From: Paracoccaceae bacterium
GTDB lineage: Bacteria > Pseudomonadota > Alphaproteobacteria > Rhodobacterales > Rhodobacteraceae
Assembly (NCBI GenBank): GCA_020832445.1
Contig: JAFIEO010000039.1
Span: 215,413-279,412 of the forward strand
Direction of reading: 5' to 3'
Length of the DNA: 64,000 nucleotides
Positions within the stretch are counted from its first letter, which is position 1; each line of letters starts with the position of its first letter. Of the stretch, positions 45,601 to 51,859 are shown piece by piece. The notes below the pieces were generated by a model. That model was not told where the DNA came from and searched no databases. It saw nothing but the letters and a program-made list of their open reading frames with translations. Both the position numbers and the translations under genes were made by a program.

Positions 45601-48132
45601 TGTGCTCCAGTCACCGTCGGCATCGCCAGTGCGCAACCTTACCTGGTCGCCCACCCGGGCGCTGGCGCGGCTGTCGAGGTTCAGATAGGCCACCGCACCG
45701 GAGATGGTCACGGTATCGGACCCACCCTCCAGGCTGGCGCTGGCATAGGAATTCAGGTTGTCGGTATCGGCATCGTCGCCGCCGAAATCGTCGATGCTGC
45801 CGAAGCCGTCGTCCTCGCCCCACTCGGCATGGGGATGAACCAGCACATCGGCGGCCACGCCCAGGCGCCCCGCGGCAATGTCGGCACCGTCGCCGATACG
45901 CGCAGTCGCGGAATGCTCGACAAAGGCCAGCGCCACGGCGGCGCTGATGGACACGCTGCTGCCGTTGTCCTTGCCCTCGCTCACGGTGCCGCTGGTGGCG
46001 TGGTTGCTGAAGCCGCCCAGTTCGCGGCGGGCGATGATGGTGACATCGCCGGCCGCGGGCACGGGATCGGTATCCGGCAGTGGGTTGATACTGCTGCCCT
46101 CGGTGATCTCCGCGGTCGCGGTTTCCTCGGCCTCCAGGAAGGCCACGGCGGATCCGATCTTCAGCGGCAGGCCGCCGTCGCTGCCGGCCGCCGGGGTGTC
46201 CTCGCCGTTGTCGCCTCCGTTCGCGGCCACATCATCGGAGGCGCTCTCCAGTTTCGGCGCGATCCACTCACCGAGCTGATCTTCACCGTCCTCATTGCCG
46301 TCATCGCCGTTGTCGTCACCGGACGCCTCGCCGGCCTCGGTGGCGGCCACGTTGTTCAGCGTGCTGGTGCTGGAATGCGCCAGCATGGCCAGCCCATCGC
46401 CGAGCTCTAGCGAACCGGACAGCGTTGCGCGGGTTTCCGACTCGATCAGCGAAACAGCCACGGCCAGGCCGATGGCAAGACCGGCTTCGGCGCTGGCCTT
46501 GGCCTCGGTGCTGTAGCTGTTATCGCTGATCGCGCTGATTTCCACGCGATCGACGTTGATGCGGTTGTCGCTGCCGTTGCGGCCCGCATTCAGCTCCGCG
46601 ATGGTTTTCACGTCCACTTCCGATACCGCAACGGTGCCGGAGAGACTCACCGACTCGCTCTGGTTGGCGCTGGAGCTGGCGGAGACGGCGAGTTCGTTCA
46701 GACTGGTGGCGAGCAGCGAAAGCGTGCCGTCCGGCGCAGCGATGTCCGCGCCCTCCTCCACCAGCACCCGTGTTTCCCCGGACAGGCGACCATAGGCCGC
46801 CGCGGCACCCAGCCATTTACCGTCCTCCGCGCTGGCTTCGGCCGTAGCGGAGCGATGGGCGTGGGCTTCCAGCGTCACATCGCCGCCGCTTTCGATCACG
46901 GCGCCGTCCTGGATGGTGACCTTGGCGTCGGCGTTGGCGATGGCCACCGCGCCGTCCAGCGCCGGCAATTCCTGCTGCAGGCTGTCCCTGGCGCCGCTCA
47001 GTTCCTGGTAGAGTTCCGGCGAAAGGTCCTCGATGCTCTCCAGTTGCGGTGTCTGCCACTCGGTGACCGCCTCCGCGGCGGCAACGATGGTCACGTCACC
47101 CCCACGCAAGGTACCGCCGATGGTGACCTCGGCAGTGGCGGTGCGGGAAGGCTTGAACCAGTCGCTGATCTCGTCCAGTGGCGTGTCGCCGCCGCTGGGG
47201 CGCTGGAAGTCGGCGGCGGTAATCAGCAGCCCGCCGTCGCCGGCGTCCAGCGTGGCGCCCGGCCCGATGGTCACGCCCTGGTCCCGACCGACGATCACCA
47301 ACGCGCCGCCTTCGGTTTCCGCGATGGCCGAACCGGCCAGGAAGCCATCGGTATTCACCAGGCTTTCGAACAGCGCCTGGCCACGGTTCTCGGCATCACC
47401 GGTGATGGTAATGCCGGCATCCTCGGAAGCACCTTCGGCGCGGGAGACAGTGACACGCCGGCTGTGCAGCAGCACCGAGCGTTCCGCCCGGAGATGGCCG
47501 TGGATTTCGATCACGCCGGCGTTGCTGAGCGGCACGTCGCCGCTGAGCATGCGCTCCACCGCACCACTGGTGATGCCGCTATCGAAATCGGAGCGGAATT
47601 CGTCGAGAAACCCATCCGTGGGGGTGCTGATGGTCAGGCTGCCCGCCTCGATGACACCCCCGGCGCCCACCAGGAAACCGGCCGAACTGGCGAAATACAG
47701 ATTGCCGCCGACGCTGCCGTCCTGGATGCCCTGCACCAGGCCATGCACCTCCGCACGACTGCCGCCCTCGACCAGGTTGACCAGGGAGTGCGAGCCATTC
47801 GGGAGGTGAAGACGGACGTGGGTATCGGAGCTGACGTTGAAGCGGTCGAAACGGTTCAGGCCGACGTTATTCCGCACCTGGGAGGTGTTGACGTCGTAAC
47901 CGGTGCTGTAACTGCCTGAAGGATCGAAGGTATCGACGGTGGTTGGACCGCCGCCCACGGCAGTCACATCGGCGAAGGCCGGCAGCGGGATACCGAACGC
48001 CATGGAGATGGCGACGGCAACGGAGCTGGGTTTCCACCTTGGAGGAGCGGCTACACGTTGTGCGGCCGGAGAGTTTCCACGCACGCATGCCCGCCGCGCA
48101 CGCGACTTCGCGCCACCACCCTTAGCCCCCAT
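30661..48132 (-). CDS. Giant LktA-type filamentous exoprotein (TpsA) with C-terminal OmpA domain
   Basis: Predicted surface filament of 5,823 aa (about 580 kDa). A long basic leader ends in a signal peptide (cleavage after AFA, residue 54). An LktA-like secretion domain follows to about residue 300, with VNLVEGG and GGNLYFASSAGFLVGAGG. Several thousand residues of beta-helix-like repeats come next (pattern AVNxIxNxTxAxV, about 65-70 residues). The body is rich in Asp, Gly and Ala, with few or no cysteines over long stretches. The last ~105 residues form an OmpA/MotB domain: VLFGFDSAAL, RIEGYTDALG, LSQARAAAV, NRRVEI. Asp5758 and Arg5773 match the diaminopimelate-binding pair of OmpA with identical spacing. 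ATG 48132 follows GGGAG; an upstream ATG (48168) lacks one. No frameshift is seen. Confidence 0.88.
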   Translation of the reverse strand: MGAKGGGAKSRARRACVRGNSPAAQRVAAPPRWKPSSVAVAISMAFGIPLPAFADVTAVGGGPTTVDTFDPSGSYSTGYDVNTSQVRNNVGLNRFDRFNVSSDTHVRLHLPNGSHSLVNLVEGGSRAEVHGLVQGIQDGSVGGNLYFASSAGFLVGAGGVIEAGSLTISTPTDGFLDEFRSDFDSGITSGAVERMLSGDVPLSNAGVIEIHGHLRAERSVLLHSRRVTVSRAEGASEDAGITITGDAENRGQALFESLVNTDGFLAGSAIAETEGGALVIVGRDQGVTIGPGATLDAGDGGLLITAADFQRPSGGDTPLDEISDWFKPSRTATAEVTIGGTLRGGDVTIVAAAEAVTEWQTPQLESIEDLSPELYQELSGARDSLQQELPALDGAVAIANADAKVTIQDGAVIESGGDVTLEAHAHRSATAEASAEDGKWLGAAAAYGRLSGETRVLVEEGADIAAPDGTLSLLATSLNELAVSASSSANQSESVSLSGTVAVSEVDVKTIAELNAGRNGSDNRINVDRVEISAISDNSYSTEAKASAEAGLAIGLAVAVSLIESETRATLSGSLELGDGLAMLAHSSTSTLNNVAATEAGEASGDDNGDDGNEDGEDQLGEWIAPKLESASDDVAANGGDNGEDTPAAGSDGGLPLKIGSAVAFLEAEETATAEITEGSSINPLPDTDPVPAAGDVTIIARRELGGFSNHATSGTVSEGKDNGSSVSISAAVALAFVEHSATARIGDGADIAAGRLGVAADVLVHPHAEWGEDDGFGSIDDFGGDDADTDNLNSYASASLEGGSDTVTISGAVAYLNLDSRASARVGDQVRLRTGDADGDWSTALGDGDDAPEIAWDGSLSIRAGADVRTVDLAGGASESGKVGIGGAVAWIDRSTTAEALVGHDSRLLSQGDVRLSAQRRDDFIVLAPVSGKGAGEDSTVSLNAAVAYGRFRGTTLAELGHGARVEADGAFSLLADTAFTAEVATVSTLEDGGTFALSGTVAYADFSQYTVARQGTDYAAGYVPLPGAESRISAGAVTLAATQEASYSVSATAKAESRVAVGLAAAVADIFSDTHAGLAGAVETDGPVVVLADSLTGTKSLGAETSAAAPSGDDDDDDGEVQGEVAKDGTSATDFAQRRSDNADSTTSDSVAASESGSPAAGGATGSGDSNFDLRLSGAAAILLSEEAARATVADGATIGSITDRAGDVVILARRQENGLTTRVKSATEAKVDDNGTGVAVSAAVSFVELYNQASALVGADVVIVGERIGIGSLVALPDHFQPPSLDDVPDWQEHESLDSFRKQAVENGEELVESWFTTYASATASSENSTVDVAGAVNYLGLQSLSEAWVDDGTVLDAAGADGDWEYVITEADEDEGIDEDAWAFQEVITVIARSDVSTIDLAGNLAGLTGFGVDADGTTAAIGGAFAWAERSNTTVAGLGAGVTVNVPDGALLVEADASDRAITLAPTSGRGADYAVNGTVAVTRTDHLTVASMHNSANVTAAGISLLAGQDLTIWSVAGAVSLGQNLGVGLGSAVNDLSTHTIALIGDNSDYRPDGLADTAGAGESGDQGLIRADAVNVDAATRGLIGTAAVAGAQAGGQQSQDGASDSARGGFDSRTSDVQDGAAGASADDALEGPADSLVSGQTDGDQSLGGSGSTDSGASFNIAVSGSAAVNLTELNTDAVVDGADISGRDADTVTVRVQALNTTDQLALAGAGALVRDSGDGGGSSGGGGGGFTAAIAGAVAVNQLENITRARVLDSSITQVGTGDGRPGVDVQAMTAGELIGVGLGLAVDTDSGDSSLTVAGSVSLGMLRNQTTAEVDDSTLTGEGGDAAVRLVAYDRSRIASGGGALTYGGRVGLGVAVTYADIANQTRAAVTDSSISEFGALDIGAFSASRIISAAAGLQLSTDGNQGVNIAGSVAVNRIRNHVIAELGGEAGSTVAVDGDVTVQAVSVSGSSFDSLLADLDSAAGSSGRHDVNWSGDDSEVAADGSIESEDTGAPGGSHEDQGEIDDQYADFVDDASVGGVLDGEAILGIAGNIQAGKNQNSIGLSFNGNFIDNIYEARIDNATVTADTVTVDAIQSARILGIAAGAAITTGKFAGLGSGVANIIGLDDDAGRVHAGISNATINADSINVRGLNQSRIDAAAGNVAYSSKASFGAAIGYNEIATSTLATVEDSTLRGRDGDGTAADTLRVAALATGDIYAIAVAGSASQQVALAGSGNINRLNQNVSALLDGSSLTVADVDVSAGNRGLGSTAEIWALTGNVTVGGKAAVGASFAWNEIGNAYSARVSDTDFDQLETLNISAESSGKIRTLTAAGAFSQGSLAVTGAGSYSVISAETSAVLENSGISGDSALVQVLATDDADIASIAASLAVTTSSAAGAGAIAVNEMQNGVTAEVLGGNGNRTLGVDTLLVDALSQTDIFTVAAGIGASAKVGLAGSAASNLVDTDVLARIAGGARVEAAGDVAVRAASNDQIQLIAGSLGIGVKALGAAATVAVNMLDGSTQALIEGADTHVSAQGGSGVGVGSGSLDGQRNLIDYDAPGDEPGQSQVDEAAMSNDYVAGRLAESTETVRGVAVNASSLQSVGTYIATAGINPNVKSGAALAGAVSVNLLERQTTAAVRDATLVTTDADLLVRGTAHAESRSLVIGAALSSVGAAGAVASDVFDRSTTAEIVNADVTVAGDVTVDAVTTQTANAMAFGAAAGTWAGVAGGGVLMLMEGENNARVSGGSIAADSLLVNAGYSNVLNLTTANLAISGGGAGAGSFAVGVVESSNTARVNDAELTLDDALRIQADTWNELHTIAASGAASAGGSVAGMASVSIIGSETYAYLDDSTVNGGVTGGDTAFTDLVRISASDSLATRSYGGGLSVGQSGMALGASATVVIGKATVAAASRDSHVHADTMEVSAERKADVEAYTITAALGGGVSIGAGVGVILLGGSGAAGVDTVDDPEANSQQGLMDELDNNNGSTLAGLDDFGSGQLQQDSGDDTNQYGEIGVDGERQNRLTSATSYQVGSTVRDGGEHETRATVSGGSITADSLEVTASEGNRTINAGGALAAGSAGVGGAAAVTHVASVVRATVDSDVTLTGSGGLQVNAGSGATGALIGSAFNLNHYINNAGSLGGDITGDRTILVLAAAGGAGIAGMGAAYADGQARSTVTAHLGGQVHREAAASAPVNLSAEDANSIGSYGIGAGVGAAAVGLVVGFAEKTSVVEAAVLDGVEIIGAGALTLDAEAGGLVTARGAAAAGGLAIAGSGSIIIAEDNVTARSRIGNGVRVQDASAVTLTADARPRTDVKAYAGNLGSVAIGVSYAEALANATAETLIGNGVVFSGAAAPVSLSASTAPRSSGVYAAQSEAWAAGGGQLLAANGAIARARDNTTARAEVGDNVRFETDGNVTVNADARPAARADAHGYSGAGVAAFGGAWADARSAAYAGSLLGDGVLVAGEDAVLTLDARVRRWGGLYSARAEATTGAGAGLVGLVGARATANTTTTAESVTGSGLRLPGGSTVIEAGNLTSQYARGRGFAGAAIAAGLVDVRAQSNTTTTALMGYSAQADEGRAGDITIRARGENVDQAHAVSGTGGVIAGSAAEARTTSNGTALAAIAECGPGCPEPADMPVLRAGRVTVDARHTNTFQGTVNSRSAHLAGYSGAKALHTADATATVRVGKHANLDLLYLDLDAATFTTQVFPGINNANISVGAGGALNASAGQGSTVVTGTALVDVADGARVRTFRLSDTAGEGDIRMRARNQVSAYQYGKLDTGGVIDIPRVDISSRATLNGEIHIGEGADVGAARDLTAAAYNTGSMEARANIRTHGLAGAAAGTTAATLISRNNVHVHKDAVLAASRDVFVAAGLDAVGNVPELSAVADTYIWNKTAFPVQTDPTADALLQGHNHITVHGDGSIIAGRDVDMMTTWQEYRARGVGIGKDLWREVAEKVTNTVVKVLTFGQVKEAVSLEIRKGTSVVQDQDSITVNGAVIGGASAYQYLWIRDQRDADGNLIIESSLGVNYEITERNVLDDLEAQLLYYETLMQQYAEEESALFWRAYAQAYTIKGQLDALANVLEDADGNLVGDPTVQAVELKEIETRGGNVTLHTGVLGGSGRVSLGDVPNWSDVPGAPAGALNPSSALSVNLVNESDVYLYVGDVTMGSTVGSIVLQTRTAGAFGFGPRYQFTQDLTVVDRFGALEIGGGTGDSLVPEVRIVNTWNNPPLDDESVPSGEFLRPEIHLVGNISNPNGVVRVGNALGSIIVSGNIEAGTIQITAGDRFIQNFTTGFSHVAGTPDADDTPDSESQIVAGGAIYINGEYVNINGLVRSGVAEYALTITQDDLDAALADAAEGETQIYLSGQFDDGMPNLNELRAYYDLDEDKIVVRRAEVRPGYIFIFGDVVSTGGGRLEAVSGYGDITLDNQTGKALVLEGLDVGTGGNGMIEIIDMGYADLPDNLPADASGPPQEGEVVAIPSPRRTVYTHLWEQDRIQIDTSFLTVSLGGEEGEPNRPLDVVERVIGDPDYLNGRSTSYQPVEGRYWVVENQLAPLAELFRFWGISVPIPVVEGAEILTSDPTGAARSMAADHAIDINFLGGSEGRLSVTSTGDVRLVGELRNLDGLVTVITQGAVRNPGLLGGIVAERIEVSARTGIGSDVAPLQLHVGEGAAHVVTERGDVHLRGRGSDLLLDHVRSNRGDLYIYSRYDILDSGLHADAAVKGRSITLESLDGSIGSADQLLRIQTGHVAEEPLQNLTQWFDLSWFLGGYSFLGIKLPVITLPEVVEPAPLEATLTAAAETGAYIEEVAGDLHVNVINVRDGDVVVKVREGSLINALGRGDLDLDRLERLVDIWEDMRLLGDDAEAAALESVEGYQKAIITQYYEYWQLRDFLEADPEAQADRGNVFSGRYLDAGYADVLAIRVGDAAEAAALLDSLTGDTTLETVMLRAAHELDRLEGVLANELGVDDLADAAGFDQRDDNWTFVLDENDARYAAIVEGATWTEQELLNSINAEALIDIDSTLYERVQPNIIGNNVTIDVADSAGSFDEPIRIELPADDTDPDAYPALTEREIAALLAAQPGDITFEGGTFNAETGEFEGNITAIIINRTLVIGVNIGDEDGGGITVDAGDNAFIVSPFQQLRLDGINAPGDVRIQVRGDILSADHGQPVITGAAGGLLLEAEGGSIGSADRAIYMNLDAPLITARAAEGIHLVEQSGDLRIDRMNTLAGTLYLAAEDGSIIARDDDLLDLLADDIRLEASGDVTGGAGDSGFNGINIQHGDNGQVGGAAGGVFRVANLDGDVLLRDVETGGEVSVLARDLLTADSVDAGGSLRLESLTDSVLLDLVQARAGGGNAVTVIAADEIQGLNPTGVIGPADLSLMNLDELHYHLAARGEMAEVRLLAGGDIGSQAQHLTLVAPVLDAFSGNGSIWITALETVLAGTVDASNGRMALYGRDGLGMGERMELYVRDRLDLRANDVRANVHHTANPAMLPMDLQRIDGGALNTAELWVDAPNGLAIGRLHGREILLETTARRMEVPDGRVLDWFEYRTPRAHVYMNNVGAARHPSANVHLYQPDFDFFLIQDGRFTYTNSYVVYYGPGYEVRVPNYVPNHRDTQRDVDGRSGERQSSAWSTDHSDGERWRAESGGTLVDFAALLDAPDGWSFQAPQDLAELEDSGIVRAAFGEPLRDRQAIELRERRAQAIRQLAEMLESHNVLFGFDSAALNEDDEAFLDYVAEVLADQPDRRVRIEGYTDALGEMTYNRQLSQARAAAVRAYLETRGVAAKQMEIIGVGPENAVASNDTEEGRQLNRRVEISLLP

Positions 48133-48424
48133 GGCCAATCTCCCTGCCAGGTCCGCCCTTCCGATCAATGGAAGGCGCCCGACGTCCAGCTTTATTGTTG
48201 GTTATTCGTCTTATGCGCGTTTAATCGTTCCGGGCATCGGCAAGGCAGTCGACACGTCGGCCGTTGTCAGGCGCATGGAGTAGAGTGTCGCCTGATTCTG
48301 CGACGCAGTTCAAGTTTTTGGGAATTATTGGGTTGACATTTCCGGAAACTGGCGTGCGCCGAAATGATGCAAAGCGCAGGCGCAAGCACCGAATAGGTGC
48401 GGGGAGCTGGCTGGCATGAGCTTT
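48133..48424. other. Upstream region of the giant exoprotein gene
   Basis: About 290 bp, more AT-rich than the flanks, that should hold the promoter of the giant gene on the - strand. TTGAAC-like hexamers occur, but no pair with convincing spacing. No open frame of note. It is followed by repeat array B. Confidence 0.5.
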
Positions 48425-48815
48425 CCGGCCTCGCGGCCGGATCGGTGGCAATCGCCTGCGGCGATTACCCCCCTACGCCACACCGCCCGTCCCCGGGCCT
48501 GTCCCGCCGTAGGGGAGTAACCGCGCAGCGGTTGCTACCGTCGGGCGCAAGCCCGAACTGCCTTGGGAGGTTTCCGGCCTCGCGGCCGGATCGGTGGCAA
48601 TCGCCTGCGGCGATTACCCCCCTACGTCACGCCGCTCGTCCCCGGGCCCGTCCCGCCGTAGGGGAGTAACCGCGCAGCGGTTGCTACCGGCGGGCGCTCG
48701 CCCGACCCGCCTTGGGAGGTGTGGGGGGGCGGGCGCCCGAAGCGCCTTGGGTGGTGGCCGGCCGCGCGGCCGGATCGGTGGCAATCGCCTGACGGCTATT
48801 ACCCCCCTACGCGAT
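48425..48815. repeat. Composite palindromic repeat array B
   Basis: The CCGGCCTCGCGGCCGG-type head occurs at 48425, 48574 and near 48757 (periods 149 and 183 bp). Each is followed by ATCGGTGGCAATCGCC..GGCGATT, CCCCCCTACG, TAGGGGAGTAACCGC..GCGGTTGCTACC and a CGGGC..GCCCG end. The third module is partly rearranged. Orientation is inverted relative to array A, so the giant gene is bracketed by opposite arrays. Confidence 0.88.
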
Positions 48816-48885
48816 GACGCGAATAGAAGTGGAGCAAGCCGCGTGGTGCGCAGAACCAACGGCTCTGCGCACCCTGCACGTTCGG

Positions 48886-51252
48886 TCAAGGCCTACCCTG
48901 ATCAGGTTGCGTGTAGTCACATACCCCCTGCGGGAAGATCTGCTCCAGCGTCTGGCGCTGTTCGGTCGTCGGCGTCCACGTCCCGTACACGCCGGCCGCA
49001 ATGGCATCCTCCACGGACTGCAACGCGCACTTGAACACGTAGCCCTCGATCGGCCCACCGGCCACGATGCGCGAGGTGGAATAGATGGGGAACGCGCTGG
49101 TGCAGGCGCCCTCGGCATTGTCATCCAGAATACCGTTCCAGACGTCATCCCCGGCATCCATCAGCGTGCCATCGGTGTCGAAACAGCTGTCCACCGCCAG
49201 CGCCGGCTTGTTGTCGGCCACGCTCAGGTCCGGATTCTCGCGGATGTTCGCCATCCACTCGTCGATCACCTCCAGCGCCATCCAGGTCTGGTTGAAATCG
49301 TCGGACGGACGTCCCCGGCCATCGGGATCTCGCTCCTCATCGAAGGTGGTGGGGCGCGCGTCGGTGAACCAGATCACCTGGTTGTCGGCGTGGCCCATGC
49401 GATTGATGATGCGCTGCCTGGCGGCGAAGGACTGATGCGTGTTGTGCATGTCCAGCACTTCTTCCAGATAGTGACGCCAGTCGATGAACGGGATGTCCAG
49501 CTGCCCATCGAACACCATGCCGGACTCGTAGGCCGCCTGCATGGCCAGAACGTCGCCCTCGGTGCGGGGCGCCGGCGTGTCGGCGTCCGGAGCGAGATTC
49601 ATGTTGCGGCTGCTCCACGGATCGAACAGCGTCGGGTCCGCCATGACATCCCCCAGACTGCCCAGGAAGGGGAAGCCCTCCTGCACCATGTCCTTCGGAT
49701 GCTTCCAGCCGCCGACGTGCCAGTTCAGGTCGAGGAATTCCTCCGGCGTGATGTTCCCGTCCTTCATGGCCTGCAGGCCGTACTGCACGCCGACGTTGTC
49801 CCACAGCACCCGCGGCTCGCCGTCGTCGTCCAGGCCGTAGATGTTGCGCAGGTCGTCGTAGTGGGTCCAACGTACATCCTCCATGATGCCGGGCGGGTGC
49901 ATCTTGTCCTGCTCGCGTACCTGGCCGAAGTGGGGATTCATCGCCAGCGGCGTAAGGCCCCGCCAGGCCGGCACGCACTCGGTGGAACCTTCCGCGCCGC
50001 CGTAGCCCAGCATGGCGCGCCCCTCGGCCAGCGGATCCGGCCTGGCATCGGTGGCGTTGAACCCCACCAGCCAGCTGCGGTTCTCCTCCTGCTGCCACTT
50101 GACGTTATCCCGGTCGGTGGCGTCCATGTAGTATTCCAGAAGTTCGCAGTCACCCACGTGGATGGTCTGGGTCACCATGTCGGGATAGGTGTACTGCGGC
50201 ACGCCCGCATCGAGCAGACCCGGGTGATTCTGCGCATACACGTACTGCTGGATGCCCCCGCCGGAGCCGCCGATGGCCACCGTGTACAGCGGCACACCGT
50301 ACCGCTTGATGAAGTGCTCCTTCACCATCAGCGCGGTTTCGCCGCCCACCTGCAGGTTGTAGTGCTCGCCGGTGCGATTACCGGTGGAATAGATCACGGC
50401 GTAGCCCTGGCCCAGCACCTCGCGCAACTTGGCGCGGTTGGAATCCATCCGCCCCTGGAAATGGCCGATGCCCACGCCGCCCTGGAAGTGGTAGAGCAGG
50501 CGGCCGTTCCAGTTCGCCGTACTCGGCTGCTCCGGCACATCGTCCAGTTCCGCGAGGGTCGCGAAGCTGTACAGGAAGCGGTTGATGGTGCCACGCTCCC
50601 AGCGCACGATGAAGTCCACCTGGCGGCCGTCCAGGAGTTCGGTAGTGGCGATGTCATCCGGCCTTGAGCCGTCCTCCGGCATGGGCTTGTAGCCGCCATC
50701 GGTGCTCAGGTAATGGAACTCGACGAACGGCTCCACCGAACAATCCTTGCTGTAGCCGATCAGATCGTCGGCCTCGTCGTGAACGGGGAAACCCCACTCC
50801 TCGTCATGATCGACCAGCGGCTGCACGCCCCACTCCAGCACCGAGCTGCAGACGAAGGGGTATTGCTGTGGCCCGGAAAACATAGGACCCGTGATCGGAT
50901 GATTGGTCAGCGTCACGGAATCCAGGCGGCCATGCTCGGTATGGTGGAGTTCCAGCACGTTATCGCCCAGGACCAGTCCGTCCACCAGGCCCTCGAGACG
51001 GCCATCGCGCATGGCGAGCCCGGCCTGGCCGATGTTCTGGTCGTTCAGCCACAGCTCCAGGCTGCCGCCGCTGCCGCGCATGCCCTCCAGCGCAATGCGC
51101 ACGTCGCCACCGCTGACCTGGTCCTCCGCGCTGGACAGGACGCTGATGGAAACATCGGGTCTGTTGTTTGAATCCGAACTGCTGCTGAAACATCCCGCAA
51201 GCGCCAACGCGCTCGCGGCGACCAGCAGGCCGCTGCATACACGTGCAGACAT
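48886..51252 (-). CDS. DUF6351-type lipoprotein, alpha/beta-hydrolase-like
   Basis: Predicted lipoprotein of 788 aa. The signal peptide ends in the lipobox LALAGC (Cys21), followed by a serine linker (CFSSSSDSNN). The domain start VSISVLSSAEDQVSGGDVRI is characteristic of DUF6351. A nucleophile-elbow motif GGSGGG (Ser330) supports an esterase or depolymerase-like alpha/beta-hydrolase. The segment around 245-300 holds HFQGGVG and YAVIYSTGNRTG. Polyester or aryl-ester substrates are conceivable but unproven. It is divergent from another poly-Ser lipoprotein hydrolase, with repeat array C between them. Confidence 0.75.
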   Translation of the reverse strand: MSARVCSGLLVAASALALAGCFSSSSDSNNRPDVSISVLSSAEDQVSGGDVRIALEGMRGSGGSLELWLNDQNIGQAGLAMRDGRLEGLVDGLVLGDNVLELHHTEHGRLDSVTLTNHPITGPMFSGPQQYPFVCSSVLEWGVQPLVDHDEEWGFPVHDEADDLIGYSKDCSVEPFVEFHYLSTDGGYKPMPEDGSRPDDIATTELLDGRQVDFIVRWERGTINRFLYSFATLAELDDVPEQPSTANWNGRLLYHFQGGVGIGHFQGRMDSNRAKLREVLGQGYAVIYSTGNRTGEHYNLQVGGETALMVKEHFIKRYGVPLYTVAIGGSGGGIQQYVYAQNHPGLLDAGVPQYTYPDMVTQTIHVGDCELLEYYMDATDRDNVKWQQEENRSWLVGFNATDARPDPLAEGRAMLGYGGAEGSTECVPAWRGLTPLAMNPHFGQVREQDKMHPPGIMEDVRWTHYDDLRNIYGLDDDGEPRVLWDNVGVQYGLQAMKDGNITPEEFLDLNWHVGGWKHPKDMVQEGFPFLGSLGDVMADPTLFDPWSSRNMNLAPDADTPAPRTEGDVLAMQAAYESGMVFDGQLDIPFIDWRHYLEEVLDMHNTHQSFAARQRIINRMGHADNQVIWFTDARPTTFDEERDPDGRGRPSDDFNQTWMALEVIDEWMANIRENPDLSVADNKPALAVDSCFDTDGTLMDAGDDVWNGILDDNAEGACTSAFPIYSTSRIVAGGPIEGYVFKCALQSVEDAIAAGVYGTWTPTTEQRQTLEQIFPQGVCDYTQPDQGRP

Positions 51253-51443
51253 GAGTCACTCCTCCATCGATGCCCCGGTGATCCGGGTTCTCTTATGCGC
51301 TGGCCGCATGCATGCGGCCAGCATCTGCGATGACATTAGGCAGAGGAGCCGGAGCAATAACAGATACAGATGTGCGAAAACGACTGGAACAGCCGGGACC
51401 GTAGGCAACACGGACATATGGGGGAAAAGCATTCGGGAGGTGT

Positions 51444-51735
51444 CCGGCCTGACGGCCGGATTGGTGGCAATCGCCTGGCGGCGATTACCCCCCTACGCCA
51501 CACCGCCGCTCCCGGAACCCGTCCCGCCGTAGGGGAGTAACCGCGCAGCGGTTGCTACCGTCGGGCGAATGCCCGAACTGCCTTGGACGGTGTCCGGCCT
51601 CACGGCCGGATCGGTGGCAATCGCCTGCGGCGATTACCCCCCTACGCCACATCGGCCGTCCCGGAACCCGTCCCGCCGTAGGGTAGTAACCGCGCAGCGG
51701 TTGCTACCGTCGGGCGCTCGCCCGAACTGTCTCAG
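51444..51735. repeat. Composite palindromic repeat array C
   Basis: Two modules 150 bp apart (heads at 51444 and 51594) of the same four-palindrome unit as arrays A and B, in the orientation of B. They occupy the 607-bp gap between two divergent lipoprotein genes. The remaining 190 bp next to the DUF6351 gene and 120 bp before 51860 must carry both promoters; no clear boxes are seen. Confidence 0.88.
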
Positions 51736-51859
51736 CCGGAACGCCTGAACTGTACCTGTTTGCTGCGGTGCGCCGGGCGCTACCTTGTGGAGACCCTGGG
51801 CCGATGCCCGGCATTACCGAGAGAACCGCTTACGGTTCCAGCAAGGAGGAGACGTCGAT

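Noticed and set aside
39019..46410. 2,463-codon open frame on the + strand opposite the giant gene
   Set aside because: It is antisense to the repeat region and made of low-complexity G/H/A/R-rich text. High GC at third positions keeps antisense frames open. There are no family motifs and no ribosome site.
30300..51735. Repeat arrays considered as CRISPR
   Set aside because: Each ~150-bp module is made of inner palindromes, with no short direct repeats separated by unique spacers, and no cas genes are present.
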